Shown here: piece after piece, positions 1-7,757 of the stretch | How the letters are laid out: every line of letters starts with the position of its first letter | Position numbering within the stretch: the first letter of the stretch is position 1 | Assembly (NCBI GenBank): GCA_017938785.1 | Contig: JAGBAU010000148.1 | Span: 1 to 25,514, forward strand | Direction of reading: 5' to 3' | DNA length: 25,514 nt | Origin: Clostridia bacterium | GTDB lineage: Bacteria > Bacillota_A > Clostridia > Christensenellales > Aristaeellaceae | Notes under the pieces: model-generated | What the model was told of the DNA's origin: nothing | Database searches by the model: none | The model's input: the letters and a program-made list of their open reading frames with translations, nothing else | Program-made: the position numbers and the translations under genes

Positions 1-881
1 TAGCCCAGGGTGCGCAGGTCGCCTGCACGGTTGCGCCAGTCGAGGCGCACCTTTACCCAGAGCTTGAGCATCACCTTCGTACCCAGCAGGCGCTCAATGT
101 CTACGCGGGCCTCGCGGCCGATCTTGCCCAGCATGGAACCCTGCTTGCCGATGATGATGGACTTATGGGAATCGCGCTCACAATAGACGGTGGCGTGAAT
201 CTCGGTGAGGTTATCGCTCATCTTCTTGATCTGCATCATCTCGACGCCGATGCCGTGGGGAATCTCGTCGCGCAGGTTGTGCAGAGCCTTTTCGCGGATG
301 ATTTCGGCGCACATCACGCGCTCGGGCTGGTCGGTGATCATGTCGTCGGGGAAATACTTGGGGCCCTCGGGCATGGCTTCAATCAACTTCCGGGTGAGCA
401 CATCGATGTTCTCGCCGGTACGGGCGGACACGGAGAAGACCTGGTCAAAGGCCTGAACGTCCAGCTCCGCCAGCTGGGGCATGAGCTTTTCAGGGGTGAC
501 GACATCGATCTTGTTGATAGCCAGGAACTTGGGGCACTTCATATTCTGGATGTCGGCCAGAACTGCACGGTCACCGCTGCCGATCTTCTGTCCGTCCACA
601 ACGGCCAGAACGGCGTCTACACCCTCGCGGGCATCGCTGGCGGATTTCATCATGTATTCACCCAGCTTGGTGCGGGGCTTGTGCAGGCCGGGGGTATCCA
701 CGAATACGATCTGCCAGTCTTCGCCGGTGGCGACACCCAGGAGCTTGTTGCGGGTGGTCTGAGGGTGATTGGAGACGATGGCGACCTTTTCACCGACGAT
801 GCGGTTCATGATGCTGGATTTGCCCACATTCGGACGGCCCAGAATGGCGATGAAGCCCGAACGGAATTTCTTATCAGACAA
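1..881 (-). CDS. era: GTPase Era, 3' end cut by window edge
   Basis: Era is a GTP-binding protein that binds the 3' end of 16S rRNA and helps mature the small ribosomal subunit. About 293 residues are visible, nearly the full usual length of about 300; only the last residues are lost. The GTPase motifs appear in order: P-loop GRPNVGKSS near residue 15, TTRNK, DTPG, NKID and SARTGE. The C-terminal KH domain is present, with IIIGKQGSMLGKIGREAR. I chose the TTG start at 881 because a GGGAGGA ribosome-binding site lies 8 bases upstream and the protein then begins SDKKFRSGFIAILGRPN, as in the family. It is the last visible gene of the minus-strand operon, 30 bases after cdd. Identity is certain; the TTG start is likely. 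Confidence 0.96.
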   Translation of the reverse strand, partial: MSDKKFRSGFIAILGRPNVGKSSIMNRIVGEKVAIVSNHPQTTRNKLLGVATGEDWQIVFVDTPGLHKPRTKLGEYMMKSASDAREGVDAVLAVVDGQKIGSGDRAVLADIQNMKCPKFLAINKIDVVTPEKLMPQLAELDVQAFDQVFSVSARTGENIDVLTRKLIEAMPEGPKYFPDDMITDQPERVMCAEIIREKALHNLRDEIPHGIGVEMMQIKKMSDNLTEIHATVYCERDSHKSIIIGKQGSMLGKIGREARVDIERLLGTKVMLKLWVKVRLDWRNRAGDLRTLG

Positions 882-911
882 GTGTGTTTCCTCCCAATAA
901 TGGTCGTTTGT

Positions 912-1313
912 TTATTCGTTGCCGAGCAGATATTCCGGGCCGAAGGATTCGGGCAGGAGCTCGGAGAGGGTCTTGACGGTGAATTCACCGCCGGCGGGAC
1001 CGACGATCACCGGCATATCCGGCGAAGCAGCGAATTCGCGCAGCACCTGGCGGCAGATACCGCAGGGCCAGGCGGCGGAATTGGCGGCGATGGCCACGGC
1101 CACGAACCTGCGCTGGCCCGCGGAAATGGCGCAGGAAGCGGCGCAGCGCTCGGCACAGATGGTCGCGCCGAAGGATGCATTTTCGAAGTTGCAGCCCTTG
1201 AAGGTCTGCCCATCCTCGGTCAGGATACAGGCGCCCACGCGGTAGTGGGAATAGGGCGTATAGGCGTTTTCACGGGCCTCGCAGGCCAGCTTGAAGAGTT
1301 GTTCATGGGTCAT
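912..1313 (-). CDS. cdd: Cytidine deaminase (internal start within the YbeY frame)
   Basis: Cytidine deaminase converts cytidine and deoxycytidine to uridine and deoxyuridine in pyrimidine salvage. The 133-residue length matches the small homotetrameric bacterial enzymes. Counting from the ATG at 1313, the active site is complete: Cys53 and Glu55 in TICAERCA, and zinc ligands Cys84 and Cys87 in PCGICRQV. The substrate-side segments YSHYRVGA and GCNFENAS are also present. A textbook ribosome-binding site, GGAGGA, sits 7 bases before this ATG, inside codons for SEEN of the upstream YbeY frame. This argues that a free deaminase is made even though the frame is open from ybeY. The gene ends 30 bases before era. 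Confidence 0.88.
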   Translation of the reverse strand: MTHEQLFKLACEARENAYTPYSHYRVGACILTEDGQTFKGCNFENASFGATICAERCAASCAISAGQRRFVAVAIAANSAAWPCGICRQVLREFAASPDMPVIVGPAGGEFTVKTLSELLPESFGPEYLLGNE

Positions 1314-1820
1314 GACGTTTTCCTCCGAATCGCGCCAGAGCTGCAGGGCCTGCATGGCCTTTTTCTCCATGGCGCGCATGATGCGCTTTTCATCCTCCTG
1401 CATGTGGTCATAGCCCATGAGGTGGAATGCGGAATGGGCGGTCAGGTATCCCAGCTCGCGCTTTAGGCTGTGGCCGAATTCCTCCGCCTGCTGGCGGGCC
1501 CGGCTGATGTTGAGCACGCAGTCGCCCAGGTTCACATAGCCCAGTGCGGGATCGTATTCCCGGCGCAGGCGCTTGGGATGATCCTTGGCGGTTTTGCCGG
1601 GACGGTAGGAAACTGTGGGGAAGGAGAGCACATCGGTGGATTTATCGATATTGCGCATCTCCCGGTTCAGGATGCGGATGGCTTCATCGTCCACGATGCG
1701 CACGGCGAACCCTGCGCCGCTGATTCCCTCGATTTCGAAACAGGTTTCAGCCACTTGGGCCAGGAATTCTTCCAGGCCTTCGGGGCAGTTTTCCACTTCA
1801 ATCTGCAGTTCAATGGGCAC
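912..1820 (-). CDS. ybeY: YbeY rRNA endonuclease fused in frame to cytidine deaminase
   Basis: The first 169 residues are YbeY, a zinc-dependent endoribonuclease involved in 16S rRNA maturation and ribosome quality control. The metal motif HSAFHLMGYDH supplies His129, His133 and His139; the usual glycine after the first histidine is serine. Upstream lie the conserved STDVLSFP and LGDCVLNI segments. No stop codon follows the YbeY part (ending near LQLWRDSEEN); the frame continues straight into a complete cytidine deaminase (residues 170-302). The GTG start at 1820 has GGAGG 9 bases upstream, and the gene overlaps the end of pgpH by 11 bases. Longer starts only translate the acidic pgpH tail in the wrong frame. 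Whether cells make a 302-residue fusion, a separate deaminase, or both cannot be seen from sequence. Confidence 0.9.
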   Translation of the reverse strand: MPIELQIEVENCPEGLEEFLAQVAETCFEIEGISGAGFAVRIVDDEAIRILNREMRNIDKSTDVLSFPTVSYRPGKTAKDHPKRLRREYDPALGYVNLGDCVLNISRARQQAEEFGHSLKRELGYLTAHSAFHLMGYDHMQEDEKRIMRAMEKKAMQALQLWRDSEENVMTHEQLFKLACEARENAYTPYSHYRVGACILTEDGQTFKGCNFENASFGATICAERCAASCAISAGQRRFVAVAIAANSAAWPCGICRQVLREFAASPDMPVIVGPAGGEFTVKTLSELLPESFGPEYLLGNE

Positions 1821-4026
1821 TTTCTTCTTCCTCCACAGGCGCTTCGGTTTCGGCAGGGATTTCAGCAGTTTCTTCTGTCTGAACTTCAGTATCGGAAGCC
1901 TCCTCAACCTCTTCTTCCACATCCTCGACCTTTTCAATCACGGGCTCCCGGGGCGGGATGGCGATTTCGGGATACTCGATGCGTTCGTGGAATACACCGG
2001 TGAGTACGGTGGAGAAGGTGGAGCAGATCTTGTCCAGGTCGCTGAAGGTAAGGGCGGAATCGTTGAGCTGGCCATCGTCCATCTTTTCGCGAACCAGCTT
2101 GCGGATCAGGGCCTCCATCTTTTCGGGACTGGGATTGGCCAGCGTGCGGGTGGCGGCTTCGATGGTGTCGGCCAGCATCACCACGGCAGCTTCCTTGCTG
2201 CGGGGACGGGGGCCTTCGTAGCGGAAGGCAGAAATATCAATATCCTCGCCGTAGAGCTTGACCGCCTTGTCATAGAAGTAGAGCACCAGGGAATCGCCGT
2301 GATGCTGGCGGATGATGTCCACTACCTGGGCGGGCAGGCGGTCCTTCATGGCCATCTGGGCGCCATCGCGGGAATGGGCGGTCAAGATGGCGGTGGATAC
2401 GCGGGGATCGGTGCGGTCGTGGGGATTGTCACCCATCTGGTTTTCCTTGAAATACATGGGGCGCTTGAGCTTACCCACGTCGTGGTAATAGGCGCCCACG
2501 CGGGCAAGCAGCCCGTTGCCGCCCACGGCGGTCGCGCCGGCCTCGGCCAGGTTGGCCACAATGATGGAATGATGATAGGTGCCGGGGGCTTCCATTAGCA
2601 AACGGCGCAGCAGCGGCTGGTTGGGGTTGGAGAGCTCAATCAGCTTGGCGTTGGTGGCCAGGTTGAACATCCACTCCAGCAAACTCTGCAGGCCGATGGC
2701 CAGCACGGCGCTGAACACGCCGCCTCCGATGGCCCAGCAGGCATTGGTGAGGGCGGTTTTCAGGTTGGAACTGGAAATCAGGCCAATGGACAGGGTGACG
2801 ATGAAGTTCACCAGCGCCACGGAGAAGCCCGCCAGCAGGGTGCCCGTGCGCAGCTGCTTGCGGCTGAGCACGAATGCGGCCACGGGACCGGCGGTGAAGG
2901 CCATCAGCAGGATGGAGAACATGGTCATGGAGAACAGACCGTCCGCAGATACCAGCATGGATACCATGAAGCTGAGCATGGCGCTGACGAACATGGCGGT
3001 TTTGGTATCGATGAGAATGGAGATGAGGATGGCGCCCATGGCCACAGGCATCAGGTAGGAATTGAGCGCACGCACCAGCAGGGATACAGCCACTTCCAGA
3101 ACGATGATGATGCACAGAAGCAGCAGGCGCTTGTTATCCTGCAGAACCTGCTGGTCGAACAGCCACAGGTACAGGAAGATGGCGCCGCAGAAGATCAGCA
3201 CCAGCAGGAACATGCCGCCCAGCAGCGGCACATCCAGCTTGTCATCCGCCAGCAGGCCCAGGCTTTCGATCATTTTGTACTGGGCTTCGGTGACGATTTC
3301 GCCTTCGCGCACGATGACCTCGCGCTTGACCAGAATCTCCGGCTCCACGGCCTCGCGGGCCTTCTGGCGGTTGGTCTCGGTGATTTCCTGGTCGATGAGC
3401 ATGTTGGGGCGCAGGTTTGCCTTGAGAACTTCCGTAGCGATGGACACCAGGTTCGCATCATATTCGTCGGTGAGCAGGCTGCGGGTGATGCGGGTGACGG
3501 CTGCGCTCTCCTGACCCTCGGGCAGGGTGGAGTTTAGGGTATCCCTGGCTTCAGCGACGGCGGCGTCCACAAATCCGGAGAAAGCTTCATCATCGGTGGA
3601 AAGCAGCGTGGAGAGGCTGTCCCTGGAGATGGATACCGGGCACTGAGCATTGAAGCTGTCCAGCATATCATCGCTAATGCCATCGGCGGGCACGGAAAAT
3701 TCTGCCCTGAGCTTCCGGATGGAATCAAAGGCAGTCTGCATGTCGGTGATGACTGCGGCATTCACACTCGCATCCACGCTCTTGTAGCTGGGTTCCACCT
3801 GGCTGGCGGCGGCCTGACGCAGCGCTTCGGTGGTCACGCTGTCCTCCACGTCCTTGGTGGCGTACACCGTCTTGGAGGAGGGCTGGCCCACGTGAATATC
3901 GTATTGGTCGGGGGTGATGCCGGTCAGCAGCAGCGCAAACAGCAGCACAAAGGCGATTGCGCCGGTGAGCACGGCACGAATCACGCCGCTCAGGCGGCTG
4001 ATTTTCAGCTCGGAAATCTTCTTCAT
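1810..4026 (-). CDS. pgpH: 7TM-HD family c-di-AMP phosphodiesterase (PgpH/YqfF type)
   Basis: This 738-residue membrane protein matches the 7TMR-HD family, whose characterised member PgpH hydrolyses the second messenger c-di-AMP to pApA. A first membrane segment at about 17-38 is followed by a large extracytoplasmic domain (about 40-265), then about seven hydrophobic segments between 267 and 450, then a cytoplasmic HD domain. Catalytic motifs are visible: TYHHS (His485, His486) and YYHDVGK (His515, Asp516), followed by QHHGDS. The C-terminus carries an unusual tail of about 40 mostly acidic residues. The ATG at 4026 has AAAGGAG 10 bases upstream. It lies 27 bases after phoH and overlaps ybeY. 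Family identity is firm; the c-di-AMP role is by homology. Confidence 0.93.
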   Translation of the reverse strand: MKKISELKISRLSGVIRAVLTGAIAFVLLFALLLTGITPDQYDIHVGQPSSKTVYATKDVEDSVTTEALRQAAASQVEPSYKSVDASVNAAVITDMQTAFDSIRKLRAEFSVPADGISDDMLDSFNAQCPVSISRDSLSTLLSTDDEAFSGFVDAAVAEARDTLNSTLPEGQESAAVTRITRSLLTDEYDANLVSIATEVLKANLRPNMLIDQEITETNRQKAREAVEPEILVKREVIVREGEIVTEAQYKMIESLGLLADDKLDVPLLGGMFLLVLIFCGAIFLYLWLFDQQVLQDNKRLLLLCIIIVLEVAVSLLVRALNSYLMPVAMGAILISILIDTKTAMFVSAMLSFMVSMLVSADGLFSMTMFSILLMAFTAGPVAAFVLSRKQLRTGTLLAGFSVALVNFIVTLSIGLISSSNLKTALTNACWAIGGGVFSAVLAIGLQSLLEWMFNLATNAKLIELSNPNQPLLRRLLMEAPGTYHHSIIVANLAEAGATAVGGNGLLARVGAYYHDVGKLKRPMYFKENQMGDNPHDRTDPRVSTAILTAHSRDGAQMAMKDRLPAQVVDIIRQHHGDSLVLYFYDKAVKLYGEDIDISAFRYEGPRPRSKEAAVVMLADTIEAATRTLANPSPEKMEALIRKLVREKMDDGQLNDSALTFSDLDKICSTFSTVLTGVFHERIEYPEIAIPPREPVIEKVEDVEEEVEEASDTEVQTEETAEIPAETEAPVEEEESAH

Positions 4027-4053
4027 GATTGGAAATCTCCTTTGGAAAGGAAC

Positions 4054-5058
4054 TTAGCCGCGCTGCGGAAAATTCCCCCGTCGGTCGTTCTTCTGGGCGT
4101 AGCGTTCGTAGGCCCTGACGATGGCCTGCACCAGTTCATGGCGCACAACATCGCGGTGGGTGAGCTTTACGATGCCGATGTTTTCAACGCCCTTGAGCAC
4201 TTCCAGCGCCTCCACGAGGCCGCTCTTCTTGCCGATGGGCAGGTCGATCTGGGTCACGTCGCCGGTGATGACCATGCGGGAACCCATGCCCATGCGGGTG
4301 AGGAACATCTTCATCTGTTCGGAAGTGGTGTTCTGGGCCTCATCCAGGATGATGAAGGCGTCGTTCAGGGTGCGGCCGCGCATGTAGGCCAGGGGGGCAA
4401 CTTCAATGGCGCCGCGCTCCACCAGGCGCTGGTAGGCTTCCAGGCCCAGCATATCGTGCAGCGCATCGTACAGGGGACGCAGGTAGGGGTCCACCTTCTG
4501 GGCAAGGTCACCGGGCAGGAAGCCTAGCTTTTCGCCGGCCTCAACCGCGGGGCGGGTGAGGATGATACGCTCGATTTCCTTGTTCTTCATGGCTACAACC
4601 GCCATGGCAATCGCCAGGTAGGTCTTGCCGGTACCGGCAGGGCCCACGGCGAAGGTGCAGGTGTTCTGCTTGATGGCGTCCACATAGGCCTTCTGGCCCA
4701 GGGTTTTGCACTTGACCTGACGGCCACGGCTGGTGATGGCGATGACGTCGCGCATAATTTCGCCGATGCGGTCCGCATTGCCCTCTTCGGCCAGACCGAT
4801 GGCGTAGCGGATGCGGGTGCGGTCCACGGTTTCGCCGCGGCGGATGATTTCGCTCATCTTCTGCAGGGTGATCTTTGCAAGCTCTACCTTATCGCTGTCG
4901 CCAGAGAGTACAACTTCGCCGCTGCCGGCGCTGATGTCCACGCCCAATTCATCCCGGAACAGGGAAATATTTTCCTCCTTCAGGCCGAAAAGGCTGATGA
5001 ATTCCTCTGCGGATTCGATGGGCATGCGCTCAATGGCTTCATGTGCGTAGTTTTCCAA
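4054..5058 (-). CDS. phoH: PhoH-like ATPase
   Basis: PhoH family proteins are cytoplasmic ATPases, often next to ybeY and suspected of acting in RNA metabolism; the exact role is not settled. The 334-residue length is usual. The Walker A motif GPAGTGKT ends around residue 146, the Walker B-like segment FIILDEAQNTT lies near 235-245, and VITGD follows. The N-terminal 120 residues resemble the RNA-binding-like domain normal for this family, including GEVVLSGD. The start is TTG at 5058, with GAGGAGG about 10 bases upstream, inside the last codons of yqfD; only 2 bases separate the two genes, so translation is probably coupled. The next gene is pgpH, 27 bases downstream. Confidence 0.94.
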   Translation of the reverse strand: MENYAHEAIERMPIESAEEFISLFGLKEENISLFRDELGVDISAGSGEVVLSGDSDKVELAKITLQKMSEIIRRGETVDRTRIRYAIGLAEEGNADRIGEIMRDVIAITSRGRQVKCKTLGQKAYVDAIKQNTCTFAVGPAGTGKTYLAIAMAVVAMKNKEIERIILTRPAVEAGEKLGFLPGDLAQKVDPYLRPLYDALHDMLGLEAYQRLVERGAIEVAPLAYMRGRTLNDAFIILDEAQNTTSEQMKMFLTRMGMGSRMVITGDVTQIDLPIGKKSGLVEALEVLKGVENIGIVKLTHRDVVRHELVQAIVRAYERYAQKNDRRGNFPQRG

Positions 5059-5060
5059 GT

Positions 5061-6257
5061 TCAGTAAACCTCCTCAATGAATGCATCGCGGGTTGTGGCG
5101 ATGTCGGTGTATATTTCGTAAACCGCGCGCAGGCGCAGGGTATTGTCGTCTTGTTTTGCATCCGTCCAGTGGGATGCGATTTGGTAAGGGATGCCGTCGC
5201 CGGACAGCTGTTTTAATGCGTCCGCCCGGGCAAGGACTTCCAACTGCTTTTGAAGCGTTTCAGGGTCGGCTGTATGAACGGTGGTCCGGGTTTCAAAGCG
5301 GGTTGTCTTCTCCAATTCCAGGGGAAGGAAGAGCCCCACGATGGGGATGTGCTCCATCTCCGCTTCAAACCGGGAATAGCTTTCGCCTTCGACCAGGGGG
5401 ATAAAATGGTTTATCAGCTTCAGCCGGACCTGCATGCTTTTTTGCCCGGTTCGCACCGGCATTTCCGATTCTATATACCCGCTGGCGCTGCCTTCGTACC
5501 AGCAGCGGGCGACCACTTCGCCCAGTGCGCCGACCGGAGCGGTAATCTCCTCCCGGGTTTCGGCGTCCGTGGCCACGGCCTCTTCGCCGCGAATCAGCGT
5601 CTGTCCCGCGTGCACGGTATCGCCCGGTTTTACACAGGCGCTGCCCGCCAGCACGGAGATGGATTCCACCACGCCGTCCCGGGATGCGATCAGATCCCGC
5701 GCATAGCCGATCTGAAAGGTGTCGGGCGAGGGAACCTCCGGTGCAGCCTCCACCAGCAGGCGTATACCCTGGCGGCGCACGCCGATATAGCTGTAATTTC
5801 CGGCCGCGGACAGCAGCTGCTTTTGCAGCCGGTCGCTGTCGATCTGAGCGGCGGAAATGCCGGGCTTTATATCGTTTTGTTCCAGAAGGGAACGGATGGA
5901 TTTCTGATTGCCCAACTCAGGCCGCGGACCATTGAAGCGGATGTCCACCAGCCAGATGCGGCTGAGGAACAGAACGCCCAGGATTGTACACAGCAGCAAG
6001 GCCGGAAGCAGCGTCCATCGCCTGCGAACGGTGTCCCGCAGGGCGGGCATTCCGCTGCGGCGCAGGATGCGGCAATCCAGGAAGTATTTTTCACATAGGG
6101 AAGTGAGGATAACTGCGCTGTGTTCATCTGTGGAGACGAGCATGATCCGCTTTCCGCTTCTGCGGATGCGGGCAAAGCTCGCGCCCGCCTGCAATGCACG
6201 GTTGATCAGCCGTTCCAGCAGACTGCCTTCGATGCGCAGCTGAACATCATGGTTCAT
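5061..6257 (-). CDS. yqfD: Sporulation protein YqfD
   Basis: This 398-residue protein matches YqfD, a conserved membrane protein of spore-forming Firmicutes expressed in the mother cell and placed beside yqfC and phoH. A cytoplasmic N-terminal region of about 80 residues is followed by one membrane segment (about 82-103, LLPALLLCTILGVLFLS) and a large outside domain containing the family-typical stretch VVESISVLAGSACVKPGDTV. I prefer the ATG at 6257, because GGAGGA lies 8-9 bases ahead of it; the ATG at 6275 overlaps that site. The gene overlaps the end of yqfC by 11 bases, which suggests coupled translation. The molecular function is not established in the family. Confidence 0.9.
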   Translation of the reverse strand: MNHDVQLRIEGSLLERLINRALQAGASFARIRRSGKRIMLVSTDEHSAVILTSLCEKYFLDCRILRRSGMPALRDTVRRRWTLLPALLLCTILGVLFLSRIWLVDIRFNGPRPELGNQKSIRSLLEQNDIKPGISAAQIDSDRLQKQLLSAAGNYSYIGVRRQGIRLLVEAAPEVPSPDTFQIGYARDLIASRDGVVESISVLAGSACVKPGDTVHAGQTLIRGEEAVATDAETREEITAPVGALGEVVARCWYEGSASGYIESEMPVRTGQKSMQVRLKLINHFIPLVEGESYSRFEAEMEHIPIVGLFLPLELEKTTRFETRTTVHTADPETLQKQLEVLARADALKQLSGDGIPYQIASHWTDAKQDDNTLRLRAVYEIYTDIATTRDAFIEEVY

Positions 6258-6540
6258 GTCTGTCCGCTCCTCCATGGGGCAGCTTCACATCCCGGATATC
6301 GCCCCGGATGATGAGCGCATCCCGGCGCACGTCGCTGAGGCTGAGGCCGCTGCCCACAACCTCTGCTTCGCCGCAGGCGGTGGCCAGCAGGATACGGTCG
6401 GATGTGAAATCTAGGATGCCCCGGTGATTTTCCACCAGCAGGGAACGGTTTCCGAGGGAGGTGATGCGCGCCGTCCTTCCGGACAGATCACACAGCCAGT
6501 CCAGCGCAGGCAGTCCGCGCCGGGGTTTATGGGTTTTCAT
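6247..6540 (-). CDS. yqfC: Sporulation protein YqfC (YabP/YqfC family)
   Basis: A 97-residue protein of the YabP/YqfC family, small mother-cell sporulation proteins. The conserved core is visible: SLLVENHRGILDFTSDRI, then GSGLSLSDV and a final IRGDIRDVKL. It is the first gene of the minus-strand operon and overlaps yqfD by 11 bases. A GGGGTGG ribosome-binding site lies about 7 bases before the ATG. Its presence, with yqfD, suggests that the organism can or once could make endospores. No biochemical activity is known for the family. Confidence 0.88.
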   Translation of the reverse strand: MKTHKPRRGLPALDWLCDLSGRTARITSLGNRSLLVENHRGILDFTSDRILLATACGEAEVVGSGLSLSDVRRDALIIRGDIRDVKLPHGGADRHEP

Positions 6541-6639
6541 GTTTAACCACCCCGCAGTTCAGCTTTTGATTCACTGTATGCGTTGATGGAGCGGCTTCGA
6601 ACTTACAATCCACCCATGCTATCAAAATTATCCAACTAT

Positions 6640-6669
6640 ATTATACACGATGCCATGTTATAAATGCAA
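6640..6669 (-). promoter_or_regulatory. Candidate promoter of the yqfC-era operon
   Basis: On the minus strand a perfect TATAAT (6640-6645) lies 18 bases after TTGCAT (6664-6669), matching three of six -35 positions. It would start transcription about 95 bases before yqfC. A sporulation sigma factor promoter would be expected for yqfC in relatives, but I could not recognise one with confidence. Confidence 0.45.
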
Positions 6670-6684
6670 GATTTCCGGGGTGCG

Positions 6685-6713
6685 TTGCGAAGTTTTCAAA
6701 GGAATGCTATAAT
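6685..6713 (+). promoter_or_regulatory. Candidate promoter of dusB
   Basis: TTGCGA (6685-6690) and a perfect TATAAT (6708-6713) are separated by 17 bases. Transcription would start about 30 bases before the dusB start. The region between yqfC and dusB therefore holds back-to-back promoters. Confidence 0.6.
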
Positions 6714-6748
6714 ATATCCGTCAAAAGTGCGGCAGGAGGAAGATGGAT

Positions 6749-7723
6749 ATGCGAATCGGCGGTCTGGAACTGGGTGTGGGTGCAGGTCTTTCGCCCATGG
6801 CGGGCGTTACGGACGCTGCTATGCGCCTGCTTTGCCATGAACAGGGCGCCGCCTGGAGCGTGAGCGAAATGCTCTCCGCCAAGGGCTGGATCTATTCCCA
6901 GGGTAAGAACAAGGTTGCCCAGGAGCTGATCACCCGCATTCCCGGCGAGGGCGTCGCTGCACTGCAGCTCTTTGGACGCGAACCGGATTACATGGCCGAG
7001 GCTGCGCGAAGGCTGGAAGGTGCAGGCTTTGATTTTTTCGATATTAACTTCGGCTGCCCTGCACCCAAAATCGCCGGAAACGGCGAGGGCAGCGCACTGA
7101 TGAAGGAGCCGGAGCTGATCGGCCGTATTGTGCGTGCCGTAGCGGATGCCACCCATCTGCCCGTGACCGCAAAGATCCGTGCCGGATGGGATGAAGACAG
7201 CATTAACGCTGTCGAAGTTGCAAAGATTTGTGAGCAGGCAGGTGCGGTTGCCATCGCCGTGCACGGCAGAACCCGTATGCAGCAGTACAGCGGCAGGGCG
7301 GACTGGAAGATTATCGGCGAAGTGAAGAAAGCCGTATCTGTTCCGGTATTGGGCAACGGCGATGTGAAATGCGGCCGGGACGCGCTGCGCATGCTGGACG
7401 AAACCGGATGCGACGGCGTGCTCATCGCACGTGGCGCGCAGGGAAATCCCTGGCTGTTCCGGGAGGTCAAGGCTGCGATGGAGGGCAAGGATTGTCCTGC
7501 TGTCACCGGCCGTGAACGGGTGGAGATGGCGCTGCGGCATCTGGACCTGGAGGTGCAGCTTCACGGTGAGCGCGGCGGCGTACTGGAAATGCGCAAGCAT
7601 ATCGCCTGGTATGTGGCGGGCATGCGGGATTCGGCGCAGTTCCGCCAGAAGGTGAACCTGCTGTCCGGTGTGGATAATGTGCGCAATGCACTGCATGAAT
7701 TCCTGCGGGAATCTGGAGAATAA
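6749..7723 (+). CDS. dusB: tRNA-dihydrouridine synthase (DusB-type)
   Basis: Dus enzymes use FMN and NADPH to reduce specific uridines in tRNA to dihydrouridine. The 324-residue protein has the TIM-barrel start LSPMAGVTDAAMRLL, the GCP motif with the cysteine expected to be catalytic (Cys103, in INFGCPAPK), the TAKIRAGWD segment, AIAVHGRTR and the FMN phosphate-binding region VLGNGDV followed by GVLIARGAQGNPWLF. The ATG at 6749 is preferred over the one at 6743 because GGAGGA ends 8 bases before it. The gene is monocistronic and ends in a bidirectional terminator shared with tlyA. Which uridine is modified cannot be read from the sequence; DusB is the usual Firmicute type. Confidence 0.93.
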   Translation: MRIGGLELGVGAGLSPMAGVTDAAMRLLCHEQGAAWSVSEMLSAKGWIYSQGKNKVAQELITRIPGEGVAALQLFGREPDYMAEAARRLEGAGFDFFDINFGCPAPKIAGNGEGSALMKEPELIGRIVRAVADATHLPVTAKIRAGWDEDSINAVEVAKICEQAGAVAIAVHGRTRMQQYSGRADWKIIGEVKKAVSVPVLGNGDVKCGRDALRMLDETGCDGVLIARGAQGNPWLFREVKAAMEGKDCPAVTGRERVEMALRHLDLEVQLHGERGGVLEMRKHIAWYVAGMRDSAQFRQKVNLLSGVDNVRNALHEFLRESGE

Positions 7724-7757
7724 AAAAACCACTGAGCCTGGCTCAGTGGTTTTTTTT
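7722..7757. terminator. Bidirectional terminator between dusB and tlyA
   Basis: A perfect 9-bp stem, CCACTGAGC (7729-7737) with GCTCAGTGG (7741-7749), is flanked by a run of seven A on the left and eight T on the right, so it can end transcription from both sides. The tlyA stop codon lies inside the right arm. Confidence 0.92.

Noticed and set aside
165..1466. 433-codon open frame on the plus strand
   Set aside because: It lies opposite era and cdd, which have full family motifs on the minus strand; the translation is low in recognisable motifs and follows from codon bias in GC-rich genes.
1821..1937. Longer start for the YbeY protein adding about 39 Lys/Arg-rich residues
   Set aside because: These codons are the out-of-frame reading of the acidic pgpH tail; the GTG at 1820 has a proper ribosome-binding site.
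1615..2598. 327-codon plus-strand frame opposite ybeY and pgpH
   Set aside because: Shadow of pgpH, whose HD motifs lie on the other strand.
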